Positions 43,965-54,434 are shown, numbered from the stretch's first letter. The stretch is DNA of 64,000 bases from SpSt-333 sp964371615 (GCA_964371615.1 CAYJMS010000001.1:1267318-1331317); one strand, 5' to 3'. A program made the numbers and translations. The notes: generated by a model from the sequence alone, not told the origin.

Positions 43965-45919
43965 GATTCACTGCCGTAATATTGTTCCTTGCATCGTGCA
44001 CCACATTTGTATTCGCGCAAATTCCATCGGTTGATGAAACGGAAGATGCCATGGAAGAGTTGCTTCAGTATGTCGATGAGGAGCAAGATCTTACCCAGCG
44101 TGGTGAAGAACTGGAATATAAGACGCAGCATCCCGTCAATATTGCCACTGCTCACTATGGTGAACTGTTGCAGATACCGAATTTTTCACCGATGGTAGCG
44201 TTGGATTTCTTGCTTATGCGGGATTCAGTCGAAGTGTCATCAACCGAGCAACTATTGAATTTGTCGGTGATGACTCCGGAATTATATACAACAATTCTAC
44301 CGTTTATCATTGCCGAACCGCAACAGAACGGTGGCTCGGCGTTTTATCTTATACCGACGAAGGTACAGAGTCGGACCAGAGTTGAACAACGCCTTCACCT
44401 GCCCAAGGGTGTGGTTGAAGATAAATTTTTGGGAGACAGAAATTCTACATACCAACGGATCCGGATTGGTAACGACCGGCTGGAAGTCGCAGGGATATTT
44501 GAAAAGGATGGCGGAGAATCGTACATCGATGGACATAGCGCCGGGTATGGCGTTGTGAATGGAATCGGCCTGCTTCGCACTCTGGTTGTCGGCACGTTTG
44601 CAGTATCCTCTGCGCAGGGATTGGTCTTTGCAAAAAGTATGTCGCCGTCCAAAGGGAGTAATACCGTCACTCAGATGAAGATCCGCAGTTCAGGTATTTC
44701 GCCGATCGCATCGGCGGATGAGTTTCGGTATTTCAGTGGTATTGCCGGAAAAATCAACTTCGAACAGATCGCGATCACCGGCTTCAATTCACGCAGGCGA
44801 CTGCACGCCACTGTCGATTCAAACGGTATGGTCAGCAGTTTTTACACATCGGGGATGTTTCGCACGGAAAATGATCGGAATAAAATGAATGTTCTCTTTG
44901 AATCGGTGACGGGGGGAATCTTTGATTATTCAATTGATGAAACATCACTCCTTTCAGTCAATATGTTCCGGCTTTCAAACGATAGATTGTTATATCCAAC
45001 ACTGTTCGACTATTCCGGACAGAAACATATCTCCGCTGTGAGCATATCCGGTAATATGTCGTTGTTTAATAACGATATTATTGCCGAAATGGCTACCAAT
45101 GACGGCGATCGTTTTAGCAAAGTAATCGGTGTCATATTCCCGGTTGCCCGCAACTTTCAGCTGAGCATGCATTATCGTTCGTTTTCCAGGGGATACGTCA
45201 ATCCGCTTGCCCGGCCGTTCGGTGAGCGGTTAAACATTGCCGACGGTGAAACAGGATTGTATTATGGAGTTCAATTCCAATTTGCTCACTGGAGCATTAA
45301 AACATACTTCGATACATACACACTTCCTGCGACGACATCCACTTTCGGAACTTCCGGAACCGACGTTCTTATCTATAGTATGTATCCATTCTCAAAACGT
45401 CTAAAACTCATCGTACAGGTTAAAAATAAAATCAAGAAACAAAATGGCATCCATTTCACCGACGACGAACGCTCTCAGACGAATGTACGCACGGAATATT
45501 CGTATGCATGTAATTCATTCATTCAATTTCGGCACCGGATTGAATTTGTATCGACTCGGTATCTGCCTTCGAAGTATTCGGAAAAAGGGTTTCTCACTTT
45601 TTTGGAGACGCGTTTACAATTGAATGATACAAGACTGAAAATCCGTTCACGCATTATTTTTTATGACACTGATTCGTTTGACTCCAGAGTCTACCAATAT
45701 GAATCCGATGTTGAAGGGAATTTCTCGAATCCCCCGTTGTTTGGGAAGGGGATTCGGTGGTACCTCGTCGCAAAGTATACGTTGACCGACGGATTTCACT
45801 TCTCCCTCAAATATGCGGAAACCAAAAAGCTGTTCATAAGTGTTATAGGAAGCGGTGACGATGAAATTCGCGGATCGCTGGACAACTCCGTGGCATTCCA
45901 AATCGATTTCAAATTGTGA
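43961..45919 (+). CDS. Secreted helix-hairpin-helix protein with C-terminal outer-membrane barrel
   Basis: The 652-residue product has a signal peptide (ILFLASCTTFVFAQ). Residues about 25-120 resemble tandem ComEA-type helix-hairpin-helix units (VNIATAHYGELLQIPNFSPMVALDFLLMRD, STEQLLNLSVM), which can bind DNA. From about 130 on the sequence alternates like a beta-barrel (ATVDSNGMVSSFYTSG, FQLSMHYRSFSRGYVNP) and ends SVAFQIDFKL, a barrel-insertion-like end. The combination occurs in Bacteroidota; a part in DNA uptake is possible but untested. The gene overlaps its neighbour upstream. Confidence 0.75.
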   Translation: MRFTAVILFLASCTTFVFAQIPSVDETEDAMEELLQYVDEEQDLTQRGEELEYKTQHPVNIATAHYGELLQIPNFSPMVALDFLLMRDSVEVSSTEQLLNLSVMTPELYTTILPFIIAEPQQNGGSAFYLIPTKVQSRTRVEQRLHLPKGVVEDKFLGDRNSTYQRIRIGNDRLEVAGIFEKDGGESYIDGHSAGYGVVNGIGLLRTLVVGTFAVSSAQGLVFAKSMSPSKGSNTVTQMKIRSSGISPIASADEFRYFSGIAGKINFEQIAITGFNSRRRLHATVDSNGMVSSFYTSGMFRTENDRNKMNVLFESVTGGIFDYSIDETSLLSVNMFRLSNDRLLYPTLFDYSGQKHISAVSISGNMSLFNNDIIAEMATNDGDRFSKVIGVIFPVARNFQLSMHYRSFSRGYVNPLARPFGERLNIADGETGLYYGVQFQFAHWSIKTYFDTYTLPATTSTFGTSGTDVLIYSMYPFSKRLKLIVQVKNKIKKQNGIHFTDDERSQTNVRTEYSYACNSFIQFRHRIEFVSTRYLPSKYSEKGFLTFLETRLQLNDTRLKIRSRIIFYDTDSFDSRVYQYESDVEGNFSNPPLFGKGIRWYLVAKYTLTDGFHFSLKYAETKKLFISVIGSGDDEIRGSLDNSVAFQIDFKL

Positions 45920-45942
45920 GCAAATATCCGTACATTACCAAT

Positions 45943-47070
45943 ATGAAGAGCGAAAATAATCAAAAAACAGTGGTTCTCGGCATGAGCGGAGGTGTTGATT
46001 CGTCCGTGTGTGCTGCATTGCTCATTGAGCAGGGGTATACTGTTATCGGAATTACGATCAAGACCTTTAATTATGATGATGTCGGCGGAACGATCGAAGG
46101 AGATAAGAGTTGCTGTTCTTTGGACGGTATTAATGATGCACGGTTGATTGCGGCAAAGTTCGGATTCCCGCATTATGTGATGGATTTTTCTGAAGTGTTC
46201 GGTAAGAATGTGATAGACAATTTTGTCGACGAATATATGCACGGTCGAACGCCGAATCCTTGCGTTATCTGTAATCGCAAAATTAAGTGGGAGGAATTGC
46301 TGCGGAAAGGCCGCCAGATCGGTGCCGAATATGTGGCGATGGGACATTATGCGAAATTGCGGTTTGATGAAACAACACAGCGGTATGTCGTTTCCCGCGG
46401 GAAAGACCTGCGCAAGGATCAATCGTACATGCTGTGGAATGTAACACAGGATTCACTCAGCAGGACGATCTTTCCATTGGCGGATCTGACAAAAGAAGAG
46501 GTTCGTGCCATTGGGCACAAGCATGGAGTGCGCACCGCGGACAAGGGAGAAAGTTTTGAAATCTGTTTTATTACCGATAACAATTATGAGCGCTTCCTCA
46601 AGCATAAAAAGCCGGATCTTGAGAAGGAAGTCACCGGCGGTTCGATAGTTCTCAACAATAAGACTATTGGTGAGCATCAAGGGTTTCCCTTCTATACGAT
46701 CGGTCAACGGAAAGGACTTGGTATCGCACATCCGGATCCGCTGTATGTAACGGAGATCGACTACAAAAATAATGCGATCCGGGTCGGTTATGAACAGGAG
46801 TTGTATCATAAGGGATTGATCGCGTCAAAATTAAATTTGATTAAGTATAGTGATCTCATGGTAGGGAAGGAACTCACCGTAAAGATCCGTTACAAAGATG
46901 CCGACGAACCGGCATTCGTTCAACAGATGGACGGTTCCGGTGACGGTGAGGGGCGCGTACGCATTGAATTTGGTAAGCCGAAGCGGGCCATTACGCCGGG
47001 TCAATCGGTTGTCTTTTATGAAGGGGATGATCTTGTCGGCGGTGCAATTATTGATGAGTATTTTCAATGA
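45943..47070 (+). CDS. mnmA: tRNA-specific 2-thiouridylase
   Basis: From the ATG at 45943 the product has 375 residues; a GTG at 45916 overlapping the previous stop is also possible. The PP-loop SGGVDS is at 15-20. The first catalytic Cys lies in NPCVICN and the second in SFEICFI. The HAD-like end domain QGFPFYTIGQRKGLG is clear. MnmA puts sulphur on U34 of tRNA-Lys, -Glu and -Gln. The insert GDKSCCSLDGINDAR fits the Bacteroidota/Chlorobi form. Confidence 0.96.
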   Translation: MKSENNQKTVVLGMSGGVDSSVCAALLIEQGYTVIGITIKTFNYDDVGGTIEGDKSCCSLDGINDARLIAAKFGFPHYVMDFSEVFGKNVIDNFVDEYMHGRTPNPCVICNRKIKWEELLRKGRQIGAEYVAMGHYAKLRFDETTQRYVVSRGKDLRKDQSYMLWNVTQDSLSRTIFPLADLTKEEVRAIGHKHGVRTADKGESFEICFITDNNYERFLKHKKPDLEKEVTGGSIVLNNKTIGEHQGFPFYTIGQRKGLGIAHPDPLYVTEIDYKNNAIRVGYEQELYHKGLIASKLNLIKYSDLMVGKELTVKIRYKDADEPAFVQQMDGSGDGEGRVRIEFGKPKRAITPGQSVVFYEGDDLVGGAIIDEYFQ

Positions 47071-47244
47071 CCGGCGTAAGAATAAAAATATCCCTCCGGT
47101 AATCGTCGTACTTTTTGTAGTAACTGCTGTTGCACATCACGGTTCTGTCGGTATTGGTTAGACAACGTGGGACAATCTTGTCTCATCGGAATATATCGAT
47201 GTATTGCAATGAGAATATCCCGTCGGACCGATTGCGGTCATCGA

Positions 47245-49380
47245 TTAATTTTTTGGTGCGGACGAGATTCGAATTTCCGATAAAATATGGTGAGTCTCCG
47301 CCTGGTCCCTGGATGCGAGAAGGCGTTGATAGACCGAATCGTTATTGATATTAACAGCGATCATTCGGAGAGCGTTCAAGTATTCTTTATCATTGGTTCC
47401 CGTGGAAACCATGAATACCATTTTTACGGTTTCCGATGTCTCGGTATTATAAACAATTTCCTTTTTTAAGCGGGCGAATAATACGACGACATTTTTCCCT
47501 TCGCTTCCGACTCTTCCGTGTGGAACGGCCACTTTTTTCCCTATGATGGTAGGAATCTGCTCTTCCCGCTCGATGAGACTTTGCAGGAATTCAGATTTAT
47601 TCGATACGACTTTCGCTTTATATGCCTGAACCGCCATTTTTGCAAACAGTTCATTCTTTGACGTTACATCGAGTTCGAGCATAATGAGATTTTCCGGAAT
47701 AAAGGAGGCAAGATGCAGGTGCTCGATCTTTCCGCGGGTTATATCCACGGCATAAGAAATTGCTTCGTTCATTGTCGGAATAAAATTACCGATCCCGATC
47801 TTTTGTGTCACCCCAAGGTCATATAATGTTTTTCGCACTCTCGGACGCAAACCGACGATTAAAAGTCGTTTTTTATCATGATAGAGCCGGTCGACGATGT
47901 TTTCCAGTGCAACGGCTCCGGTGGTGTCAATGATCGGAACATTCTCGATATCAAGGATTACAACCGATACATCGAAATTCTTCTCCAGCCTGTCGATAAA
48001 CGATTTTGCAGCACCGAAGAAGAGCGGTCCCTCAATGTCGAAGATGACAATCTTGTTTTTGTCGAGTAATTCCCTGGTTGCCTCATCGAGATGTACACTC
48101 GCAGAGCCAAAATCGTTTTGTGTCACCATTCCTAATTCACTCATTCGATGAACAAACAGGAATGCCGCCATGACCATACCTACCTCGACGGCAGTGATCA
48201 GATCGACAAAGATAGTAATTGCGATTGTCGTCAGCATCACGGCTGAATCCGGTAATGGTGTTTTTGGGATAAGCCGTATCGGCTCAGTCTCGAACATACC
48301 GATTGCCGTCATCATTAGCACACCGGCAAGCGCTGCAAGAGGAATATGAGCGGCAAGGCCTCCCAGATAGAGCATGACAAAAATTAATATGACGCCGTGG
48401 ATGATACCGGATAATTTTGTTTTTGCACCGCTGCGGATATTGACCATCGTCCTCACAATTGCCCCGGTTCCGGCTACGCCGCCAAAAAATGGTGCCGTGA
48501 AGTTTGCCACTCCCTGACCGATCAGTTCCCGATTGCTGTTGTGGCGGGTGTTTGTCGCATTATCGGCAACAACAGATGCAAGCAATGTTTCGATCGCTCC
48601 CAAAAGTGAAATGGTGAATCCTGCCGGCACACATTTTTGCCAGGTTTCCCACGAAATTGCAGGAAGATTCGGCATCTGAAACGATGACGGAATCGATCCG
48701 ATCGTGCGGATCGTTTCGGCAATGGAAAACGATTGCGTTGTCGTATTAAATTGCAGGCCGATGAAATCAACTGATGAAAGGAAATACGCAATCGACGTTC
48801 CGACCATTAGTCCGATCAATGAACGGGGAAGATTTTTATTGATTTTTGGAGCAATGTAAATTACGGCCATGGTAATGACGGCAATGACCGGTGCGGTGCT
48901 AAAGGTGCTGTATTGTTGAAAGAAGATTAATACTGCAATACCGTTCGTGAATCCGACAATCACCGGATAGGGGACAAGGGAGACGTACTTACCTAACTTC
49001 AATAATCCGAACCCGATCTGAAATATCCCGGCAATAATACAGGCGGCGAGTAATGCGTCGATTCCGCCGTATTGAATATACACATGAGTCAGCACCACCG
49101 TCATTCCGCCGGTCGGGCCGGTAATTTGCTGACGTGTTCCCCCGAACAGCGATGCGAGAATCCCGGTAAAAATCGCACCGTACAATCCGGCAACCGCGCC
49201 TTGAGGATTTCCGTTGAACGACAGAAGTCCGAAACCAAGCGCCAGAGGAAGTGCGACGATAGCGGAAGTCATTCCGCCGATGAGATCATTTTTGAGATGA
49301 GAAAAATCAAATTCGAGGATAGATCGGAATTCAAATTCTTTGAAGTATTGAGAGACAAAAGACTGCGACGGAGTGTCCAT
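47245..49380 (-). CDS. SulP-family anion transporter fused to STAS and PTS EIIA domains
   Basis: The 711-residue protein has a SulP membrane domain (about 25-410; GLYGAIFTGILASLFGGTRQQITGP as core motif), a STAS domain (about 435-545, FDIEGPLFFGAA and VPIIDTTGAVALE) and a C-terminal PTS EIIA type-2 domain (about 565-705). The EIIA phospho-His is H621 in KVAVPHGRVG. SulP proteins carry sulphate, bicarbonate or other anions. The EIIA end suggests control by phosphotransfer; no other PTS gene is near. Stands alone between mnmA and the DUF3667 gene. Confidence 0.9.
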   Translation of the reverse strand: MDTPSQSFVSQYFKEFEFRSILEFDFSHLKNDLIGGMTSAIVALPLALGFGLLSFNGNPQGAVAGLYGAIFTGILASLFGGTRQQITGPTGGMTVVLTHVYIQYGGIDALLAACIIAGIFQIGFGLLKLGKYVSLVPYPVIVGFTNGIAVLIFFQQYSTFSTAPVIAVITMAVIYIAPKINKNLPRSLIGLMVGTSIAYFLSSVDFIGLQFNTTTQSFSIAETIRTIGSIPSSFQMPNLPAISWETWQKCVPAGFTISLLGAIETLLASVVADNATNTRHNSNRELIGQGVANFTAPFFGGVAGTGAIVRTMVNIRSGAKTKLSGIIHGVILIFVMLYLGGLAAHIPLAALAGVLMMTAIGMFETEPIRLIPKTPLPDSAVMLTTIAITIFVDLITAVEVGMVMAAFLFVHRMSELGMVTQNDFGSASVHLDEATRELLDKNKIVIFDIEGPLFFGAAKSFIDRLEKNFDVSVVILDIENVPIIDTTGAVALENIVDRLYHDKKRLLIVGLRPRVRKTLYDLGVTQKIGIGNFIPTMNEAISYAVDITRGKIEHLHLASFIPENLIMLELDVTSKNELFAKMAVQAYKAKVVSNKSEFLQSLIEREEQIPTIIGKKVAVPHGRVGSEGKNVVVLFARLKKEIVYNTETSETVKMVFMVSTGTNDKEYLNALRMIAVNINNDSVYQRLLASRDQAETHHILSEIRISSAPKN

Positions 49381-49526
49381 GGTTCCTTTATTATTGAAAA
49401 TTCGGTAATAATATACAAAAAATTGTGCATTTGAAAAAGGTGAGTGCGAAAACCGCAGGTCTGATCGTCAAGCACATCGACTGATTTTAGGTGCAACTCA
49501 TCGAATATTTACCGTTATTTGGAAAA

Positions 49527-50441
49527 ATGAAGACAAACCAGCCTAAGTTAAAACAAGAAACGAACTCGTGCCAAAACTGCGGAGAAATTCTGTTCGGTGA
49601 GTTCTGTTCCCACTGCGGTCAGCGCGATAAGGACATTCACATTCCTGTGGCCGAACTTGCATCGGAATTCATCGACATTCTGCCTCCGTTTGACCGGAAA
49701 TTACTCCGGACGGTGAAACTGTTCATCCTGCACCCGGGGATACTGACGAATGAATATCTCGCCGGCAAACGGAAATCGTTTTTGTCGCCGTTTAAGTTCT
49801 ATTTTTTTATCAGTTTTCTCTTCTTTTTCGTCGGCTCACTGAATGTCACGGGACAAAAAAAGGAACTCCGCGATGAATTGATGCAAAACAACTCCCTGCA
49901 CGATCCATCGCAACGCGATACAACGTTGATCACCATACGGAAACCGGATTCTGGCATCATGTTTTCCATCACCTCCATGGATCCATTGCGAAAAGTCTTT
50001 GGCGACGCATTCATCGATGGTTTCAAATCGGGGAGCAAGAATCCGCAGGAATTTTTCCAGCGCATTCGCGAACATCTTCCGAAGATCCTTTTTCTTCTGC
50101 TTCCGGTCTTCGCCTTGCTTTTAAAAGCGATCAATTTTCGTTCTCACCATCTCTACATTCGACATCTCATATTCTCCTTTCATTTCCATTCGTTTATATT
50201 TTTCATTCTTTTGATCGACGTTCTGTACGAGATCGTTACGCCGGATAAATATCATCTGGCCGGGAATCTCATTCTCCTGTCAGTTCCAGTCTATTTGTTT
50301 TTGGGATTGCGAACCGTTTATGGACAATCCCGTTGGAAAACCCTGGCGAAATTTGTCATTCTATCTGTCAGTCACGGTGTTGTCTTTATTTTTACGGTGA
50401 GTATTTTCGTCGTGCTGACTGTTTTCATTTATTTTACGTGA
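49527..50441 (+). CDS. DUF3667 family membrane protein with zinc ribbon
   Basis: The ATG at 49527 gives a 304-residue protein starting just before the family core; an in-frame GTG at 49491 is possible. A zinc-ribbon (CQNCGEILFGEFCSHCG) near residues 15-31 is followed by HIPVAELASEF, FDRKLLRTVKLFILHPG and EYLAGKRKSFLSPFKFYFFISFLFF, all typical of DUF3667. Later hydrophobic helices make four in total. Function is unknown. It lies 6 bases upstream of the carboxyltransferase gene. Confidence 0.85.
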   Translation: MKTNQPKLKQETNSCQNCGEILFGEFCSHCGQRDKDIHIPVAELASEFIDILPPFDRKLLRTVKLFILHPGILTNEYLAGKRKSFLSPFKFYFFISFLFFFVGSLNVTGQKKELRDELMQNNSLHDPSQRDTTLITIRKPDSGIMFSITSMDPLRKVFGDAFIDGFKSGSKNPQEFFQRIREHLPKILFLLLPVFALLLKAINFRSHHLYIRHLIFSFHFHSFIFFILLIDVLYEIVTPDKYHLAGNLILLSVPVYLFLGLRTVYGQSRWKTLAKFVILSVSHGVVFIFTVSIFVVLTVFIYFT

Positions 50442-50447
50442 GAGGCT

Positions 50448-51992
50448 ATGAAAAATAAATTCGAGGAACTCAGGAAAAAAAGAGAAGAAGCGCTTCTTGG
50501 TGGCGGTGAGACGCGTATCATGGATCAGCACAAGAAGGGAAAATTAACTGCACGCGAACGCATCGCGCTGCTGGTAGACGACGGAACATTCGAGGAGATC
50601 GGAATGCTGGTCACTCACCGATCGTATGATTTCGGGATGGAGAAGCAAAAATATCCCGGCGACGGCGTCGTCACCGGTCACGGAAAGATCGACGGCAGGG
50701 AAGTGTTTGTCGTCAGTCAGGATTTTACCGTGTTCGGCGGATCGTTATCTGAAGCGCACGCAGAAAAAATTTGCAAGGTTCTCGACATGGCAATGAAAGT
50801 CGGTGTACCGGTTATCGGCCTGAATGATTCGGGAGGAGCACGCATTCAGGAAGGGGTGGTATCCCTCGGCGGTTATGCCGATATCTTTCTCCGTAATACG
50901 CTCGCCTCCGGTGTCATCCCTCAGATTTCGGCAATTATGGGACCGTGTGCAGGCGGGGCAGTCTATTCTCCTGCAATCACCGATTTCGTGCTCATGGTAA
51001 AGAACACCAGTTACATGTTCGTCACAGGGCCGAATGTGGTGAAAACGGTAACGCACGAAGAGGTGACAAGCGAAGATCTCGGCGGTGCGATAACGCATGC
51101 AACAAAAAGCGGTGTCGCACATTTTGCTTGCGAAAACGAAATTGAATGTATCGAACATATAAAAAAGTTGTTATCCTTTCTGCCGCAGAACAACATCGAC
51201 GACCCGCCGCGATTTGAATGCACCGATCCGGTAGAGAGAAAAGATGCTGCGTTGAATTCCATTATCCCGGATTCTTCGACGAAACCCTATGACATGAAAG
51301 TAGTCATACATTCTGTCGTTGACGGCGGTGATTTTTTGGAAATTCACAAGGAGTATGCGCAAAATATCATTGTCGGATTTGCACGGATGAACGGTATGTC
51401 CGTCGGTATCGTTGCAAACCAGCCGGCGGTTCTTGCCGGTGTGCTCGACAGTGATGCATCGATCAAGGCGGCACGATTTATCCGGTTCTGCGATGCGTTC
51501 AATATACCGCTGATTACCTTTGAGGATGTTCCCGGTTTTATGCCCGGAACCGACCAGGAATGGCACGGTATCATTCGGCACGGTGCAAAACTATTGTATG
51601 CATATTGTGAAGCGACGGTCCCGAAGATTACCGTCATCACCCGCAAAGCATACGGCGGCGCTTATGATGTCATGAACTCCAAACATATCCGCGGAGATAT
51701 GAATTTCGCCTGGCCAACGGCAGAAATTGCCGTGATGGGAGCAAAGGGTGCGGTAGAAATTATCTTCAAGAAGGAAATTGATAAAGCAGAGGACAAAGAG
51801 GCGGCGCTGGCACAAAAAGTGCAGGAATATACCGACAAGTTTGCAAACCCGTACAGTGCGGCAGAACGTGGATATATCGATGATGTCATTCTGCCGGATG
51901 AAACCCGTCCGCGGATTATCCGGGCATTGGAAATGCTTGAGACGAAAGTGGATAAGAATCCGAAGAAAAAACACGGAAATATTCCGTTATAA
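50448..51992 (+). CDS. Acyl-CoA carboxylase carboxyltransferase subunit (PccB/MmdA type)
   Basis: The 514-residue protein covers both carboxyltransferase halves: KGKLTARERIALLVDDGTFEE, GLNDSGGARIQEGV, MGPCAGGAVYSPAITDF and, in the C-terminal half, TFEDVPGFMPGTDQEWHGIIRHGAKLLYAY and RKAYGGAYDVM. Length and sequence fit propionyl-CoA carboxylase beta or methylmalonyl-CoA decarboxylase alpha. No biotin-carrier or biotin carboxylase gene is adjacent, so which complex it joins cannot be told. GAGAGGC lies before the ATG. Confidence 0.93.
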   Translation: MKNKFEELRKKREEALLGGGETRIMDQHKKGKLTARERIALLVDDGTFEEIGMLVTHRSYDFGMEKQKYPGDGVVTGHGKIDGREVFVVSQDFTVFGGSLSEAHAEKICKVLDMAMKVGVPVIGLNDSGGARIQEGVVSLGGYADIFLRNTLASGVIPQISAIMGPCAGGAVYSPAITDFVLMVKNTSYMFVTGPNVVKTVTHEEVTSEDLGGAITHATKSGVAHFACENEIECIEHIKKLLSFLPQNNIDDPPRFECTDPVERKDAALNSIIPDSSTKPYDMKVVIHSVVDGGDFLEIHKEYAQNIIVGFARMNGMSVGIVANQPAVLAGVLDSDASIKAARFIRFCDAFNIPLITFEDVPGFMPGTDQEWHGIIRHGAKLLYAYCEATVPKITVITRKAYGGAYDVMNSKHIRGDMNFAWPTAEIAVMGAKGAVEIIFKKEIDKAEDKEAALAQKVQEYTDKFANPYSAAERGYIDDVILPDETRPRIIRALEMLETKVDKNPKKKHGNIPL

Positions 51993-52043
51993 ACTTACGT
52001 CAAGGTGCAGCCATTACGGTCAACACCCTGACAGAAGTGTATA

Positions 52044-52457
52044 TTACGATACCGGTGTGGTCGCTTTCTTTGCAAAGATCAATGCGAGGATTATCCCTCC
52101 GATGACGTATTCTATAATACCGTAGACAAACCATTGTATGGCCATGGAATACGGAATTGCAATCATTCCGTACGTTCCGTACGCCATTCCCGTACTCATC
52201 CAAATACCGATATAAAGACCATATCGCGCTCCTTCGGCAATCCCTTTCCCTTCATATCCTTTCGAAAAAATGAAGGAAAAGAAGAACGAACCGATCAAAC
52301 CAATCACTTGGTAGACCCACATCAACGATTCCATATCCGGCCGCCAGAGGCTGGCAGTTTCTTGATATGCCTTCGCCAATAGTAATCCATGAATGACAAA
52401 ATCCATCGCCATCAAAGCGACAAACACAACCACCCAGCCGATGAGCACTTTCTTCAT
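52044..52457 (-). CDS. Four-helix membrane protein of unknown function
   Basis: The 137-residue product has four hydrophobic segments (about 5-26, 46-66, 80-105, 108-130). Conserved-looking features are VALMAMDFVIHGLLL and ETASLWRPDMES near the start, which recur in short bacterial membrane proteins I have seen, but I cannot name the family. AGGGTG lies just before the start codon. It is convergent with the carboxyltransferase gene, and 50 bases separate the stops. Confidence 0.7.
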   Translation of the reverse strand: MKKVLIGWVVVFVALMAMDFVIHGLLLAKAYQETASLWRPDMESLMWVYQVIGLIGSFFFSFIFSKGYEGKGIAEGARYGLYIGIWMSTGMAYGTYGMIAIPYSMAIQWFVYGIIEYVIGGIILALIFAKKATTPVS

Positions 52458-52754
52458 ATCACCCTCCGTAGTAATGTTGTGAAAATGAGAGACGACACAG
52501 ATTCACCGACGCACGAATCGCCTCCTGAAATTCAAGCGAAAGTAGGTAACTTCGAGGAAATGTGCAACAGCACCCTAAAGTGTATCGGAATAATCGACGT
52601 ATGGATACACTGCTTATCTCTTTGTTTTTAAAGCTTTGAACCGTTACATTAAAAATAGTTTTACAATTGTTGCTTGAAATACTCGGTGCAATTGTCTAAA
52701 TAGAGATGCTGAAATTTCTGCATTATCATTCGTCGTTTCGTAAAAAGGAGATTG

Positions 52755-54434
52755 ATGAAAAAAATCCTTGTAATTCTCTTCGGACTTGGTGGATACATGT
52801 TCGGTCAGATTCCTTCCACCTACCATTCGTATGACAATCTTACCACCACACTGAAACACCTTTCATCGCAGCATTCAAACCTGGTCACTCTGACGTCGAT
52901 TGCAAAAACAGAAAAAGGGAGGGATTTGTGGGTTGTGACCATTGGAAAAGGAGAGCCGAAAAAAGGAATTCTCATTGTTGGCGGCATTGATGCGAAACAA
53001 ATTGTCGGCAGCGAATATGCGCTGCGCAGTTTAGAATATCTTGCACAATCGTATGGAAAAGTCGACAGCATCACGTCGTTATTGGATAACGTGACGGTGT
53101 ATGTTATACCGCGAGCAAACCCGGATGCCGGTGAATCATTTTTCGAAAATCCGGTTGTCGAAAGAGAGACGAATTATTCTCCGTATGATGACGATCGGGA
53201 CGGCGCAGAGGATGAAGATTCCCGTGAAGACATTAATAAAGACGGATATATCACATGGATGCGAATAAAAGATCCGCGCGGTGAATGGATCGTCAACCCG
53301 GACGAACCGCGCGTAATGAGAAAAGCCGATCCTCTAAAAGGTGAAAAAGGGGAATACCGGTTGTTTACGGAGGGTGTGGATAATGATAACGATGAACAAT
53401 GGAATGAGGATGAAGTCGGCGGCACTGATTTGAATCGGAATTTCACACACAATTATCAATTCTTCGGAGCGAATAGCGGTGTTCATCAGATGTCGGAAAT
53501 TGAATCAAAAGCGATCGCAGATTTTGTATTTGACCGTCAGAATATAGCGATAGTCTTTTCTTATTCTTCCAATGATAATCTCATGACGCCATGGAAGAGT
53601 GAACCTCCGCGGGCTGAATCACGATTTATCACTTCCGTGGTTAAAGAAGACGAGGATTTCTTTGCGGCATTCAGTAAACAATTTTCCACAATGACGAGAT
53701 TGAAGAATGCTCCCAAACCGGAAAAGGGCGAAGGGGCGTTCAGTGATTGGGCGTACTATCATGCCGGACGATGGTCGTTTTCCGTCCGTCCATGGTGGCC
53801 GGGTGAGTTGACAACAGGCAATGATTCTTCCGGCAGTACCGATGCGGCAAAAAAGCCTGCTGATTCAAAAAAGGACGGGAAAGAGAAATCGGAAGATCCG
53901 TCTGTACGCATGCTTCAATGGTACGATGCCGCCGGAATAAAGGATGCCTCATTGCCTTGGAAGAAATTTCCTCATCCCGATTTTCCGGGACAGGAAGTGG
54001 AAGTTGGCGGAGTAAAACCTTTCATCGCATCAAATCCTCCGGCAGAGAGTATCAACGGATATTCAAAAGCCTACTCTGAGTTTTTTATACACCTGATGCA
54101 GCAACTTCCGAAAGTCGGAATCAGGAATCAGAAAATTGAAAAAGTCGGCGGGAACGTGTTTCGCGTTTCGGTTGACGTAGTCAATACCGGTTTTCTTCCG
54201 ACCAATAGTGAACTGGGAGTGAAAACACGGTGGGTGCGGAATGTTCGTGTTCTGCTCGAAACGGGAAAAGGAGTTTCCGTCTCTGCCGGTAAAAGTAAAC
54301 AAACAATCGGGCCGATTGCCGGCAATGGAGGATATAAAACCGTTTCCTGGCTCGTTGTCGGAAAAGGAACAGTAAAGATCACCGCAGAAAGTCCGACAAC
54401 AGGAAATGCCGAATTGAAATTGGACCTGAAATAA
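52755..54434 (+). CDS. M14 carboxypeptidase-like protein that has lost its catalytic residues
   Basis: AAGGAG (52745-52750) supports the ATG at 52755. The 559-residue product has a signal peptide (LVILFGLGGYMFGQ) and an M14 fold closely parallel to its neighbour at 54520. Where active enzymes have HxxE, it has D79-AK-Q82 (GGIDAKQ). Where the neighbour has FHNNGG, it reads YSSNDN, and the catalytic Glu of TNELW becomes Arg in FSVRPWW. Acidic calcium-type inserts (DDDRDGAEDEDS, DINKDGYITW) are kept. It should bind but not cut substrate, or bind calcium and act as a scaffold. Confidence 0.85.
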   Translation: MKKILVILFGLGGYMFGQIPSTYHSYDNLTTTLKHLSSQHSNLVTLTSIAKTEKGRDLWVVTIGKGEPKKGILIVGGIDAKQIVGSEYALRSLEYLAQSYGKVDSITSLLDNVTVYVIPRANPDAGESFFENPVVERETNYSPYDDDRDGAEDEDSREDINKDGYITWMRIKDPRGEWIVNPDEPRVMRKADPLKGEKGEYRLFTEGVDNDNDEQWNEDEVGGTDLNRNFTHNYQFFGANSGVHQMSEIESKAIADFVFDRQNIAIVFSYSSNDNLMTPWKSEPPRAESRFITSVVKEDEDFFAAFSKQFSTMTRLKNAPKPEKGEGAFSDWAYYHAGRWSFSVRPWWPGELTTGNDSSGSTDAAKKPADSKKDGKEKSEDPSVRMLQWYDAAGIKDASLPWKKFPHPDFPGQEVEVGGVKPFIASNPPAESINGYSKAYSEFFIHLMQQLPKVGIRNQKIEKVGGNVFRVSVDVVNTGFLPTNSELGVKTRWVRNVRVLLETGKGVSVSAGKSKQTIGPIAGNGGYKTVSWLVVGKGTVKITAESPTTGNAELKLDLK

